From positions 36,894,254 to 36,958,253 of the forward strand of contig CM053269.1 of the NCBI GenBank assembly GCA_028583415.1: DNA of 64,000 nt, read 5' to 3'. The translations under genes were made by a program, and so were the position numbers. Shown one piece after another: positions 1-10,105 of the stretch. The notes under the pieces are model-generated. The model saw nothing but the letters and a program-made list of their open reading frames with translations. It ran no database searches and was not told the origin of the DNA. Numbering within the stretch: position 1 is the stretch's first letter; each line of letters starts with the position of its first letter. Origin of the DNA: Protea cynaroides. Lineage: Eukaryota; Streptophyta; Magnoliopsida; Proteales; Proteaceae.

Positions 1-150
1 CATTTCTTTGACGTTGCAATAAAAAAAATGACTTTGAACAATGCCAACCATAGATAACACATATGACTTGACTTTGCTGCCTATTCAACTATGGGTATTC
101 TTTAACCAATCCTTGGATAGAATGTCACAACCCCAAAAACAATTAATAGA
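1..150. repeat. left edge of duplicated block (pairs with 14345-14500)
   Basis: The first 150 bases match 14345-14500 closely in the same orientation. The shared text runs from the start CATTTCTTTGACGTTGC through to CACAACCCCAAAAACAA, with small indels in an A-rich tract. It is the leftmost of several block pairs spaced about 14.3 kb apart, so it probably marks the start of a tandem duplication. No gene is visible in it. Confidence 0.75.
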
Positions 151-805
151 TAAGATAACTTTATGTAAGAAGCAATGGATTAACTTGGGATCCTCAAATT
201 GGAATGAACATACTAAACATATAATCTGTGTAGATATATGGAGCAGGATGTAACAATTTGACAATTGCATTATACACAAATTCAAGATAATCCTTTAAAA
301 CAATTTATATTAAATACATTATATGTACAAAAATCATTAATTCAAACTGGGATATAAAAATTCTAAAATACCATCATCACGTTGCCCTTAATAGCAATTC
401 CAAAAAATTTGAATAGTTGTGATTGCATGACACATTTAACTTCCACAATGCTAATATATTTACTTGAACACTTTCTGATATTTCAGAAAAACCATAAACT
501 AAAACTCAAATTTATCCAAAGTAACTACTTGTATATACTTTTAGGATGGCTAGTTCACATTTTCACTTTGGTTGGCGAGTTTGACTTCTTTAGTGGAATC
601 ATGACTTGTACAGAAATCAATAAGATAATAAGATTGATTTAATATCATCATCTGAAGTAATTTATAAAGATAGAGAGACAGAGAAGGTTTCAAGAACATT
701 TAAATTATGGAAATTTTCTCATGAACAATATACATTGTCAGGTGTTATAATCAGCGCTCCTTTACAAGATCAGATGTGTAAATAGACATGTAATCCACCC
801 TTTTT

Positions 806-967
806 ATGGATGCAGAAGCTGCCTGTTCTGATGCTCTCAAATCTTCGGTTGAAGAATTGACAAATATACTTGCAGCATGCACTAAGATTTTTGTAATGTC
901 ACCTTTCTCAAGTCCTCTAGCATTTGTGAAAAACTTATACCCATTTCTATGTATGGAAGATGACTAG
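806..967 (+). other. 53-codon open frame, unrecognised; rest of 151-1545 is noncoding
   Basis: An ATG-to-TAG frame of 53 residues starts MDAEAACSDALKSSVEEL. Its composition is less AT-rich than the surroundings, with an amphipathic, helix-like start. I do not recognise it and see no promoter or splice context that makes it a gene. It could be a relic exon. Apart from this and the CASP-like 3' relic at 1040-1122, positions 151-1545 hold only AT-rich sequence with an A-run near 1244-1265. Confidence 0.15.
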
Positions 968-1039
968 CTATTTGCATAAATACATCTTAGTTTTACAATT
1001 CTTGATTGATGAATCCCCCAGTCAAAAAGAAATCCTTTA

Positions 1040-1122
1040 CATAAGGGTTCTCTTTATTATCTCTTCTTGCAATTGTATGATCTATCACATTATTATTCTG
1101 AATAAATCTTCTAAGAGACTTT
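1040..1122 (+). pseudogene. relic of the 3' flank of a CASP-like gene
   Basis: This stretch aligns with the 3' flank of the intact CASP-like gene (13633-13765). Shared words include CATAAGGGTTCT, TCTCTTCT, ATTGTATG, CATTATT and GAATAAATCTT, in the same order. The AATAAA signal is at 1101-1106 here and at 13746-13751 in the intact locus. No coding part of the gene is visible upstream, so only the downstream end of a copy remains. The call rests on by-eye alignment. Confidence 0.5.
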
Positions 1123-1684
1123 AAGTAGTATTAAAAGTCTTTTGGTGAGATTTAAATGCTAATCCATTGAGTCAACGAGTCATTAAAGTTTCTCAAAGCA
1201 AGAAATAATATTTATGGGTCCTAGACCTCATCTAGGCATTTACCCAAAAAAAAAGAAAAAAAAAGAAGATCTCATTTAGATGGCGACTTCAGATTTTACC
1301 CTCCACTGGTGTGAGTGGATGGGATCTTGAGGTGAAGGCATTTCGATCTCCAGTTTGTTTAGATGAGAGTATAAAGAGCCCAAAGTTATCACCCTTCTCC
1401 CAAATTGGAAAGATAGGATCCAAAAGGGAAACTAAATTTTTTCGCCATCGTCCTCACATGAGGGCCAGATAGTCTATGAACAATACATTGATTTGTGGAA
1501 AAACTAGACTGTTTAGACAGCCTTGATTGGTAAACCAAAAAAAATTGGGCAAAGTACACAAACCTCCCCTATACTTTGGCTAAAAGACACAAACCTCCCT
1601 TCTCAATTTTAAATGGACACTCAACTACCATGAAGTAATTAAGGGTGTTAATATGATATGGTAAAATGTCTTAATTACGGATCC

Positions 1685-1914
1685 GCATCCTGTCCTCCCA
1701 GTGGTTTTGGGAGGACAGTGGCAACCTGTCCTGGATGGCTGCCACGTGGCTCTCAGTAAATCCGAGACCCACGTCCGAGCCGACACCCAGCCGACAAGCC
1801 GAGCCGACAGGGGTTGTTGGCTCAGACGTGGGTCTCAGATTCAACCGAGAACCATGTGGCAGCCATCCGAGATAGGTTGCCGCGTCCTCCCAGAATCAGT
1901 GGGAGGAGACGATG
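1685..1914. mobile_element. palindromic MITE 1 of a back-to-back pair
   Basis: A GC-rich unit of about 230 bp is almost entirely two inverted arms. The left arm begins GCATCCTGTCCTCCCAGTGG and the right arm ends GTGGGAGGAGACGATG. The arms keep GGCAACC, CCACGTGGCTCTC and GAGACCCACGTC in mirrored order. It carries no coding sequence. The pair 1685-2150 is flanked by the direct repeat CGGATCC (1678-1684 and 2151-2157). The 9-base step between units suggests a Mutator-like MITE family. Confidence 0.6.
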
Positions 1915-1923
1915 TGCGATTTA

Positions 1924-2150
1924 CATCGTCTCCTCCCAGTGATTCTGGGAGGACAGTGGCAACCTATCTCGGATGGTTGCCACGTGGCTCTCGGTGAATC
2001 CGAGACCCACGTCCGAGCCGACACCCTTTGTCGGCGTGGCTTGTCGGCTGGGTGTCGCTCTGATGTGGGTCTCGGATTCACCGAGAGCCACGTGGCAACC
2101 ATCCGAGATAGGTTACCACTGTCCTCCCATACCACTAGGAGGAGACGATG
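1924..2150. mobile_element. palindromic MITE 2 of a back-to-back pair
   Basis: This is a second member of the same family, starting CATCGTCTCCTCCCAG and ending GGAGGAGACGATG. Its arms include GGCAACC, CCACGTGGCTCTCGG and the central GTCGGC tracts. It is separated from MITE 1 by nine bases (TGCGATTTA). Open frames across this pair are translations of the palindrome and not genes. Confidence 0.6.
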
Positions 2151-2368
2151 CGGATCCACTCCGTGCCTGCTTCTTCTTCCTTAGTACTATTTATTTCCTG
2201 TTCTGGGCGATATCTTTACAGCAACCTTCAATTGTATCGAGCTCCCTGAAGACTCCTTTGTTTGGCTTGAAATTTTGGCTGAAGGCTATTCTTATAGGAG
2301 TGATTCGAACCCTCAGAGCTTATGACGAAAAACCTCTTCAATAGTGATAACCGAAACATGCAACTTAC

Positions 2369-2405
2369 CTTTCTCTCCCTTACTGCCAAATTCAAGTTCA
2401 GACAT
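2369..2405 (-). other. possible captured first coding exon with splice donor
   Basis: On the minus strand an ATG opens a 12-codon stretch beginning MSELEFGSKGEK that runs straight into a consensus donor, AG|GTAAGT (intron from 2368). Sequence upstream of the ATG (2406-2520) looks like a plant 5' leader and promoter. No matching downstream exon is visible. It lies inside the inverted-end element 1546-3766, so it may be a gene start captured by a transposon. The evidence is one start codon and one donor, which chance could supply. Confidence 0.2.
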
Positions 2406-3007
2406 TCTGTGCTGTTCAAAATTTCACAATTGTAGATAAAATAATGAAACGATGAAACAATTCTTTCGAGTTCGTACTAAATACACGCGGAGTTGGAATT
2501 TGGAAAGGACCTAACAAAGTCGGATTCAGACAAGCAGCGATAAATTGTAGATTGAGGTTTACGCGGTGGCGGACTGGTAGTTTTGATCAGGGGCATTTTT
2601 AAGCCTTATTCTCCTTAATCAAAATAAAAAAGGGGAAAATCTCCTTTTTGACCGCTTTTGAAGTTGATAGTTTTTTTTTTTTTTTTTTTTTCCTTCTCCT
2701 CAGACACTGAACTCATTATTTCAGTTTAGTCTTACTAAATTAAACAAACCAACAATGTAAAAACTCCGTGTCGGACAAAGAAACGATGAGAGCACAATGC
2801 TCGGTAGTGGTTTTATTATTATGATCTCAACCAATCACATCGTCCGCCATTAACACTCGGTCGGACCTTATGGATTCTAGCAACAACACAGTAACAATGA
2901 TGGCATTTCTCAGAGAGTCAACAGTCCAATATTTCCAGGACCCATGACACGAAGTTTCTTCAATTTCATCAGTGGCAACTCTTTAGTAAAGGTTTCTCTC
3001 TGATCAC

Positions 3008-3231
3008 AGATCAAATCGTTTCATCCCAATAGTTCGGGAGGAGGGGTGGCGACTCTAGTGGATGGTCGCTGCGTGGGGATCGGATGAATCCGACCCCTCT
3101 GTTCGAGCCAATAAGTCGAGTTGACAAGGGAGTGTCGATTCAAACGAAGGGCCGGATTCATCCGACCACCATGCGGCGACCATCCATTGGGGTCGCCGCC
3201 CCTCCTCCCTGGGAGGAGACGATTTGAATCC
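3008..3231. mobile_element. palindromic MITE with 9 bp target duplication
   Basis: This is a 224 bp insert. The left end reads AGATCAAATCGTTTCATCCC and the reverse complement of the right end reads GGATTCAAATCGTCTCCTCC. It is flanked by TCTGATCAC (2999-3007) and TCTGATCGC (3232-3240), a 9 bp duplication with one change. The paralogous site near 17505-17530 lacks the insert. A 9 bp duplication is typical of Mutator-like elements. It has no coding capacity and is related in design to the pair at 1685-2150. Confidence 0.75.
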
Positions 3232-3768
3232 TCTGATCGCATGCTTGTCCCTCCTAATATTTGGGCTTTGTTAAGAACCAGGAAAAGTATTAGAAAGGAT
3301 TGGATTTTTGGAAGCTATTCTCAACGCAATTGATAAATCTGGACCATAATCGGCCTCCTTGTCCTGTTGCCCTACATATCTAAACTATGGACTCCAGTGC
3401 TGGTTTAGTTGGTGAGAGGGTTGGGGTGCAGATGAGAATGAGGGAAGGGTGAAGAAGAGGCAAAGGAGGATATCCGGCGAAGGATGTATTTGTTCGGTTT
3501 CGAAATCCAAAAATAAAGAACAAAGGACGGAATCTAGTTTTTTAAGGGTAAGGGTAAACTTCTAATTTCATTACCTATAAGGGTAGTATAATCATTACAA
3601 TTAATTTACCTATGTGACATCAGGAATTACCATCCTCCAATTGATAGACTATAGTTAAGTGTCATGAATTTCAAAGTTGAAAGGAAGTTCGTATCCATTT
3701 AAAACTGACAAGAGATGCTCGTGTCTTTTAGCCAAACTACTTGAAAGGTTTATGTACTTTACCCAAAA

Positions 3769-5535
3769 AATTTCAACTTGCTTTTGAAAATGTTGAAAGA
3801 TTTGGAATACTTCAGATCGAGTTGACATAAAAAACAACGAAGTGAATTTTGAAAAATCATCAATGAAATTGACATAGTACCTATTGCCATTATTTGAACA
3901 AATTGGGGCCAGGCTCCATACATCTGAGTGTATGAGAGCCAAGGGAGCACGCCGGGGGGGGGGGTGTCGAGGAATTAAAAAATGGCAATTTACTAGATTT
4001 ACTAAGCAGTGGACATGAATTACAAAAATTCACTTTTATTTTTTCCTTGGTGTGGCAAGCCATTATTGGAAAGGATTTTGTGAAAAACATGGGAGGAAGG
4101 GTGGCCAAAGCGTTGATACCAGATGTCCATGGAGGTACAGACACTTGGATACACTTGAGGACTGGAGTCAGATGACAGATGATATAGGCCATTCTCAAAG
4201 ATGCTACGGAGGGGGACCATCCTGAGGATTGATCCTTAATAATACTGAAAGGGGGACGAAATTCAAACAGGACGTCATTCTTAGATGTAAAATAAGACAG
4301 ATAAACTATTTTTAGTAATGGTAGGGATATGTAAGATATTAGGAAATTGAAGAGAATGAGAGAGAGTAGAAATATTAGAGGAAGTAGTGTGCAGGATATT
4401 TTGACCTTGGCCATTTCCAATCATCACTTGATCTGAGCCTTGATATTAAGAGTTAATAGACATAATCCTGACATCAGTAGCAATGTGATCAATTGCCCCA
4501 AAATCTGGATACCACAGTTCAGGGGAATGTTGCATTGGAGCTGAGTGTCCTGCATGTGCGACGAAGGCTACGGGCTGTTGCGGAGGTATAATATAGACTT
4601 GATTAAACATGTTATAATAGGTGATAGTAGAGTGGGAAGGTCGACCACAAACTTGGCATTGGACTTCGGTATGATTAGTGGACAAGCCCGATTAGGATGG
4701 ATGATGACCTCGTCCCTGACCATGCCCTCGATAATTATTCGAGGAGAAAGAGGAGTGTGGCTGCTTGTGTGAGGACCACTACCAGATTTGCCTTTGTTAA
4801 CCATGTTGGCCTCATGTGGAGATGGTTGATGTTGTTGTTCGAGTTGGATTTCGTGAGAGATGAGCATACCAAGAAGGTCCATGACGGATACATCGTCCGA
4901 TCGAATGGAGATAGCAATAACAAAGGCATCCCATTCGGTTCCAAGAAACTATCAATATGTGAAGAACTGGATAAGGAACAAGAATTGGGTGAGCGACTGC
5001 AGTGAGAATGTCTACAAGGGATCGCTTCTTTTGGACGTACTGCGAGACAGTAAAACCCTTCATTTTTTTAGTTTGCAATTGTAAACGAAGTTGCATTATT
5101 CGGGACTATGACTAGGAAGAAAATGAGTGTTCCAATGTGATCCAAACAGAGAAAGAGGAGAGGCACTGGACCACTTGTGCGAGTACCGGTTCAGTAAGGG
5201 ATGAATGTAGCTAGCCAAGTAACAATTGATCCTGACATTGCCAAGCTCTATAAGATGGATTCTCAATGATCTCTGTAGTGACTATAGTAGGGTTTGAAGG
5301 AGAGGTAGCCAGAGTTGAGTGTGGTGCAACAAGCGATGGTGGGTAGGGGAGGGTTCTATCAAGGTATCCCATGAGTTTATGACATTTAATGACAAGTAAG
5401 ATTTGAGAGCACCGTAGAAAGAAAGTTGTTGGAGTCAAGTTTGATGGAAATGGGATGGTTAAATTTGGGAGATGCAAAAGCAGAAGTATCTCCACGAGAG
5501 ACTACTAAGGAAGCTAGGGAGGAAGGTGTAGTCAT
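3769..5535 (-). pseudogene. copia gag-protease-integrase remnant, copy 1
   Basis: This is the 5' half of a Ty1/copia polyprotein on the minus strand. In order it shows: gag N-terminus with the copia signature FNHPISIKLDSNNF (about 5440-5480); a CX2CX4HX4C zinc knuckle (CQVCGRPSHSTITYY, last Cys changed, about 4630-4660); a protease region whose motif is changed from DSGAT to DFGAI (about 4490); a pre-integrase region with WYQRFGHPSS (about 4120); and the start of the integrase core, LIHSDVW and YYVNFIDDFSKF (about 3860-3935). It then stops at 3769 where an inverted-end element begins. RT and RNase H are absent. Several stops and frameshifts break it. Copy 2 at 18081-19852 has the same truncation. 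Confidence 0.85.
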
Positions 5536-5554
5536 TTCAACTATAGTCCAAAAT

Positions 5555-5566
5555 GCTCTAATTCCA
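5555..5566 (-). other. copia primer binding site, copy 1
   Basis: The minus strand reads TGGAATTAGAGC, directly after the LTR end TTACA. It resembles the initiator-methionine tRNA primer site TGGTATCAGAGC with two changes. It fixes the LTR boundary and the direction of the element. Confidence 0.7.
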
Positions 5567-5798
5567 TGTAAGAATGCAAATGATTGAGGCAATTATGAGT
5601 TTTTGACTCCTTGAATTATGGAGTAGAAGAGTATTGTATTTATAGGTTACAAATCTCCTTTACATTAGAGATTAAATGAGATTTACAAAATTTGAAATTG
5701 TTGGAGAGATTGGAGGATGGTGGTTACAGATGAGGGGATTGTAGGGAGAGATTGTGGGGATTCAATCTTATGATAGGATAGCTGATTTATCGTTAACA
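5567..5798 (-). repeat. copia 5' LTR, copy 1
   Basis: This LTR is 232 bp on the minus strand. It begins TGTTAACGATAAATC and ends TTGCATTCTTACA, so it has TG...CA ends, and it carries a TATA-like CTATAAATACAATAC (about 5632-5648). It is immediately followed by the primer site. Its sister is 19884-20116. No second LTR exists because the element is truncated. Confidence 0.75.
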
Positions 5799-6027
5799 GA
5801 ATCAGATGGACTGATCTGACGCGGATACCGTGTGGCATGGTCGGCAAGGATCTTTCTCGGGGCTTAAAACCAAAAACAAGAAAGAAAGAAAAAAAGAAAA
5901 AGAAAAGAAGGACCTAAACCATTATCCGTGCTCTCAAATGTTGTGATCAAATGAGATTTTAATTTCTTATCTATCAAAAGAAAAAAAATTAATTTTTAAT
6001 CTCTGCCTTCCTTCTATATTTAATTAA

Positions 6028-7293
6028 GGGAAAATTTCTCGTACCTCGCCTGATATATACCTTTAAATCAACCATCCTCAACTTGGCCCATAATGTCAAC
6101 CATCTCTCCTACTTTTGTAAATAAGTATCAATACCCCATATCCGTCCATTAAGTGATGAGACGAATCGTAACCAATGTTTTCAATGACAATATTACCTCT
6201 AAGATTATAAAATATCATTTTTATCCCTTGAAACTTAAGTAATAACAATTTCAATTGTAACCGGATCGAAATGGTTGCCTATATATATAGGCCATCGCAA
6301 AGATCCCAGGAAAAAAATGACAAAAGCTCAAAACAAACTCAGTAAAAAAAAAACAAGTGAAAATAATAGAGTTTCTATTGATTCTCTCCGTTCAACAAAA
6401 CATTGCAGGTAAATATCTCCAACGGAACAATAGCTCAGAAATTCTCTCCAATCAAAAATTGCAAATTTTCCTACCAAATCTCAAAGAACCAACTTAGTAA
6501 ATAAATAAATAAAAACTCAGGAGATCAATAAAACAGCCATAACCAATCAAATCTGTGCTGGACGCGTCAGCTAACCATAACCTAAGCTTTCCTTATGTAA
6601 ACCAAGTAACTAACTAAAAAACCTACAAAGACGGAAGCTTTAAGATCATAAACTTCAGCAGCCACAAATCCAACAAAAAAATATTATCGAGAAAAAATGT
6701 CGCCGGAATAGAGAAAGAAAACTAGAGTACCACTGTTGTGAAATTCCCGGTTAGGTGAAAAATGGAACTTGGAAACTTGGAATTATTTTTACTTAAGGTT
6801 CTCTTTGGTTTGTATTATATAATGTATTATGAGTTATTTGTGACAAATCAATTATGATAATAGATTTTGAGTAATAAATAATGACCGTTTGGTATCACTA
6901 AACATAATACATTATATAATGAGAAATAGGTTATAATGATAAACAATTAAAAACCTATTTGTAGATTATGCATTATATCTATTTATTTTAATTATAAATA
7001 GACATTATAAATCATGCCAAACAATCATAAATTTCATAATATATTATATAATACATTATATAATACAAAACAAAGAGAGCCTAAGTTACAAAAGGGTAAA
7101 AATATAATTTTACAATATTAGGGGTAATATTGCCATTAGAAAAATAGTTACAATTTGTCTCATCATTTAATGGACTAGGAGAGGGTGTTGATATTTATTT
7201 TCAAAAAATAAGAAAAGTGATTGATATTATAGGTCAAGTGAAGCAGTGGTTGATTTAAAGGTATACCTCAGGTGAGGTGGGGGAAAATTTCTC
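6028..7293. mobile_element. Mutator-like non-autonomous element with 9 bp target duplication
   Basis: This is a 1266 bp element. The left end is GGGAAAATTTCTCGTACCTC and the right end, inverted, is GAGAAATTTTCCCCCACCTC. The inverted repeats run about 150 bp, through ATACCTTTAAATCAACCA and CCATTAARTGATGAGAC. The flanks are TTTAATTAA (6019-6027) and TTTAGTTAA (7294-7302), a 9 bp duplication with one change. It has no coding capacity. The left end of its paralogue survives at 20337-20354. A second AT-rich element is nested inside at 6797-7081. AT-rich unit ends at 11205-11355 are a diverged relative. Confidence 0.75.
6797..7081. mobile_element. nested AT-rich MITE, hAT-like
   Basis: The left end reads GGTTCTCTTTGGTTTGTATT and the reverse complement of the right end reads GGCTCTCTTTGTTTTGTATT. 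Both continue as TATATAATGTATTAT. The element is about 285 bp, has no coding sequence and lies inside the Mutator-like element 6028-7293. The target duplication is not clear because the flanks are themselves AT-rich and partly palindromic. Confidence 0.55.
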
Positions 7294-7302
7294 TTTAGTT
7301 AA

Positions 7303-7984
7303 AGATTAATCTCAAGAGAATATGATACTTTTTAAGAATAATTCACTTGCATGCACTTGTATATTGTTTGGAATTCTATCACCATCTATATCCGTTGGAT
7401 CCCAAACTTTAAAAATAAATCTCATATCACATTGATGATGATAAATTCTCATAAAAAATATATATATCCATGTGAATGATCCGAACTAATATTTTCCACT
7501 GGCACTAGAAAAAAAAAGAGTCACCCAAAACTAGGACAGCTTATCAGATTGAATTCTTAGATGGTGATGAGGAATAACGGGATCCCACTTCGCAACCAAA
7601 AAATGTCAATAATAATTGAGTCTTAAAAAAATCAAGAAGACAACGCGATGGCGTGATTCATCATTCATGTAAGAACAAACATTTTTTTTTTCTTGTGACA
7701 AGACAATTGCCACATGCTCTAATTATGAGGACTGGCGAGTCTTTTATTTTATTTGGATCAATGTTCTCCGTCTTCTTCTTAGAAAAATTGGTAATCATGC
7801 TACTCTATTGATGTCCGCCGAATCAAGTCAAGCCCGGGATGAGATGAGAAGACAAGAAGATTATTAGGCGGAGAGGCCTAATTGATATATAAAGTCATTT
7901 AAGAAGTAGAGTTAGAGTCAACGTTGGATTATTCATAACATTCCTCTTCATTGGTTATCGTCTTTTAATGGAAGTATATGTGAC
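7303..7984. other. AT-rich intergenic stretch, nothing recognised
   Basis: No gene, element end or RNA gene is visible. The sequence is AT-rich with short homopolymer runs. A poly-T tract at the right edge (about 7988-7998) belongs to the LINE fragment that follows. Confidence 0.5.
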
Positions 7985-8280
7985 ATATATTTTTTTTTAA
8001 AGGTCCATTATATTAAAGTGGAAAAACTGGTTACAAAATAAGATCTTGAGAAAGAAGTCTTGTCATCAGTAGAACCTAACTTCAAAAAAAAATAAAAATT
8101 ATATAAATCTGAATGTAAATCCACCAAAGGCCTTCCAAACCACATCCCGTGCATAGTATCAGGGCACATACTCCACTTTTCAGATAGTCTCCTAGTTGCA
8201 CCTTGTTTCGATAAAATGTTAGCCACCTTATTTGCTTCTTTATAACAGTGAGTAACACGTAGAACGTGACACATGTGGTT
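7985..8280 (-). mobile_element. LINE 3' end fragment (RNase H-like tail)
   Basis: The minus strand ends in TTTAATATAATGGACCTTTA followed by an A-run, a typical plant LINE 3' end. Upstream lies a coding tail including VTHCYKEANKVANIL, the end of the RNase H-like domain of plant non-LTR elements. Only the last 90 or so codons remain, the 5' truncation usual for LINEs. The longer relative at 14502-15890 has the matching A-tail layout. Confidence 0.65.
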
Positions 8281-8345
8281 TAGTACTTGATACTATATTG
8301 AAGTTTTAATTCTTATCAAAAAAATATATATGAAGTAGAAAAAAC

Positions 8346-9294
8346 TAGGGGTGCAAGTTTTACCCTGACGACCCTAACCCACCCAGGCCTGCCCTGAACC
8401 CTGACAGGGTTAAATCTGGCTCGAACCCTGACAAGGCTAGGTTAGGGCTTAATTTTTTATCAACCCTGGCAGGGTTGGGTTGGGTTAGGGTTGACCCCCT
8501 GGGTTGAGTCCGGCCCAGCCCGACCCTGTATATATGAATATACTCTGGGAAGCGTTACTGACTCTAAGAGATGTTGAGACATTGTCTAAGAGACTGAGAG
8601 TCGACTGTCGAAAAAGATTAGGTGAGAATTGAAATCACCTAAGGAGTTTTCCCTGTTTTGAGTTAAATGTTTTTATAGTTTGATTGTTTATTGTTTCGAC
8701 TTCATTTGCTGATCTATTAGAAAACTGTAAGGAGATTTTACTTTGTTTTGAGTTATGTGTTTTCAATCTTTTTGTTGTTCTTTTGACAGATTGAGTATGT
8801 TGTTTGATTTTTGTTGTTTTTATTTTATTTGTTGATCTTTTAAAGTTCCCATCTGTTTTGGCTTCCAATCTTGTTCATATTTTGTTCATATTTTCATCGG
8901 TAGAGATTTATGATTCTCATGAGTGTTGTAATGGACAATCAAAAGCATGTTTAATGATCGATAGGAGATTTCGATTTGAACTAAGATCAAATGAGTTTTA
9001 AATGAATTGTATGATTGATATCGTTTATCCTCTTTTTTTTTTTTTTTTTTTTTTTTTCTCTTTTTACCTACGGAGATCTTTTTTTTTTCTTTTTATCTCA
9101 TCTTAAATCAGGGTTAATCAGGGTTAACCCGGCCCAACCCGGTCCTATCAGGATCAATTAGGGCAGGTTAAGGTTAGGCATGTACATTTTCTGATCCTGG
9201 CAAAGTTGGGTTGAGTTAGGGTTAAATTTAAATAGTCAGAGTTGGGGTTAAGGTTTTGAAAAACCCGACCCAATCCGGCCTTGTTGCAACCCTA
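8346..9294. mobile_element. hAT-like non-autonomous element with perfect 8 bp target duplication
   Basis: The element is 949 bp. It begins TAGGGGTGCAAG and ends CTTGTTGCAACCCTA, giving inverted TAGGGKTGCAA ends. It is flanked by GAAAAAAC on both sides (8338-8345 and 9295-9302). An 8 bp duplication with a T/CAGGG start is the hAT signature. The outer 180-200 bp on each side are dense in GGGTTRGGGTT-type words, mirrored between ends. The centre is T-rich with a run of about 29 T near 9032-9058 and no transposase. Confidence 0.85.
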
Positions 9295-9302
9295 GAAAAA
9301 AC

Positions 9303-9689
9303 CAATTGACATGTTAGTGGATATAAAAACATTCAAGTCTTTCGTATACTGGTGTCAGCACAAATTGCTGAATCTCCCAATTGGTGTTTTTTTAAGTTAC
9401 TGCGGTGCAAGTTGAATGCCCAATCTCTCTCGATGCTCAAGTTGAATGCACCAAGAAACATTGGATGGTGCTGTTAGGAATTAATAACACAGCAGAAAAA
9501 ATAATAATAATAATAATAACACAATGATTTACGTGTTTATCCACTCAAGATGCATGCGCTACGTTCATAACAGAATAATTAATCAAATGTAATCTCCAGA
9601 CATTTATGTATGTTCACCAATACAAGTATTTTTAGGTCATCTATCCAGATCCCTTTCAGATCATTAAATTCGACTTTCCATCATTTTGT
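9303..9689. other. intergenic, contains an (AAT)n microsatellite
   Basis: The sequence holds no gene. A short AAT repeat lies at about 9501-9521. I looked here for exons 1 and 2 of the CASP-like relic that follows and could not find a convincing match. Confidence 0.4.
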
Positions 9690-9812
9690 TAACCACAGTC
9701 ACATATTCATATTCGGCCTCAATACGTTTGACTTTCTTGGCCTTCGTGGATATGAGATTGTAATCTCTATATTTAAGTTTATTACTGAGACATATAATCA
9801 AGTTCTCTTTTT
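9690..9812 (+). pseudogene. degenerate exon 3 of a CASP-like gene
   Basis: This stretch aligns with 13475-13590, the last exon of the intact CASP-like gene. Shared words include TTCAT, GGCCTCAATA (GCAGCCTCAATA in the gene), TTGACTTTC/ATGGCTTTC, TTGGCCTTC/ATGGCCTTC, and the tail ACTGAGACATATAATCAA against ACTCAGACATCAATCTAA. Deletions and frameshifts destroy the reading frame. It precedes a copy of the gene's promoter (10106-10290), as expected for tandem gene copies that have decayed. By-eye alignment only. Confidence 0.5.
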
Positions 9813-10105
9813 CTTACTGTTTTTTCCCTCTACGTAAAGGTTCTCCCTCCAGTCACTGTAAAATTCATCTGTTGGAAACTCTTGGGTTTTTGGATAGATT
9901 TTGTAATTCCTGCCTTAACACTCCCTTGGTGTTGTGTTGATATGTGTAGTGGTCATTAAAATAATTCTCAGGGAAAACAGGGCCAATCGCGGATCAAATC
10001 CGGATTGCCGGGGCCGATCCTGTTTTGGATTCCTTACACTTGAACCTTGAATTAGATTGTTAATAAATAGGTATTGCAAGGGGGACTCAAAAACCATTGA
10101 CTTCA

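Larger units (their letters stand above)
1546..3766. mobile_element. element with ~75 bp inverted ends, several nested inserts
   Basis: The left end reads TTGGGCAAAGTACACAAACC and the reverse complement of the right end reads TTGGGTAAAGTACATAAACC. The match continues through GTTTGGCTAAAAGACAC and TTTTAAATGGA, about 75 bp in all. No transposase is visible. The interior holds two back-to-back palindromic MITEs (1685-2150), a possible captured exon (2369-2405), a long T-run near 2670-2690 and a later MITE (3008-3231). Its right part, from about 2690, also exists at 17196-18078. I cannot fix a target duplication, so the superfamily stays open. The right end abuts a truncated copia integrase. Confidence 0.5.

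Noticed and set aside
1701..2344. Four overlapping frames of 87-123 codons.
   Set aside because: They lie in the two palindromic MITEs and mirror each other on both strands.
8346..8520. GGGTTAGGG words, considered as an interstitial telomere.
   Set aside because: The words are irregular, occur in mirrored order at both ends of an element with a perfect 8 bp target duplication, and are subterminal repeats.
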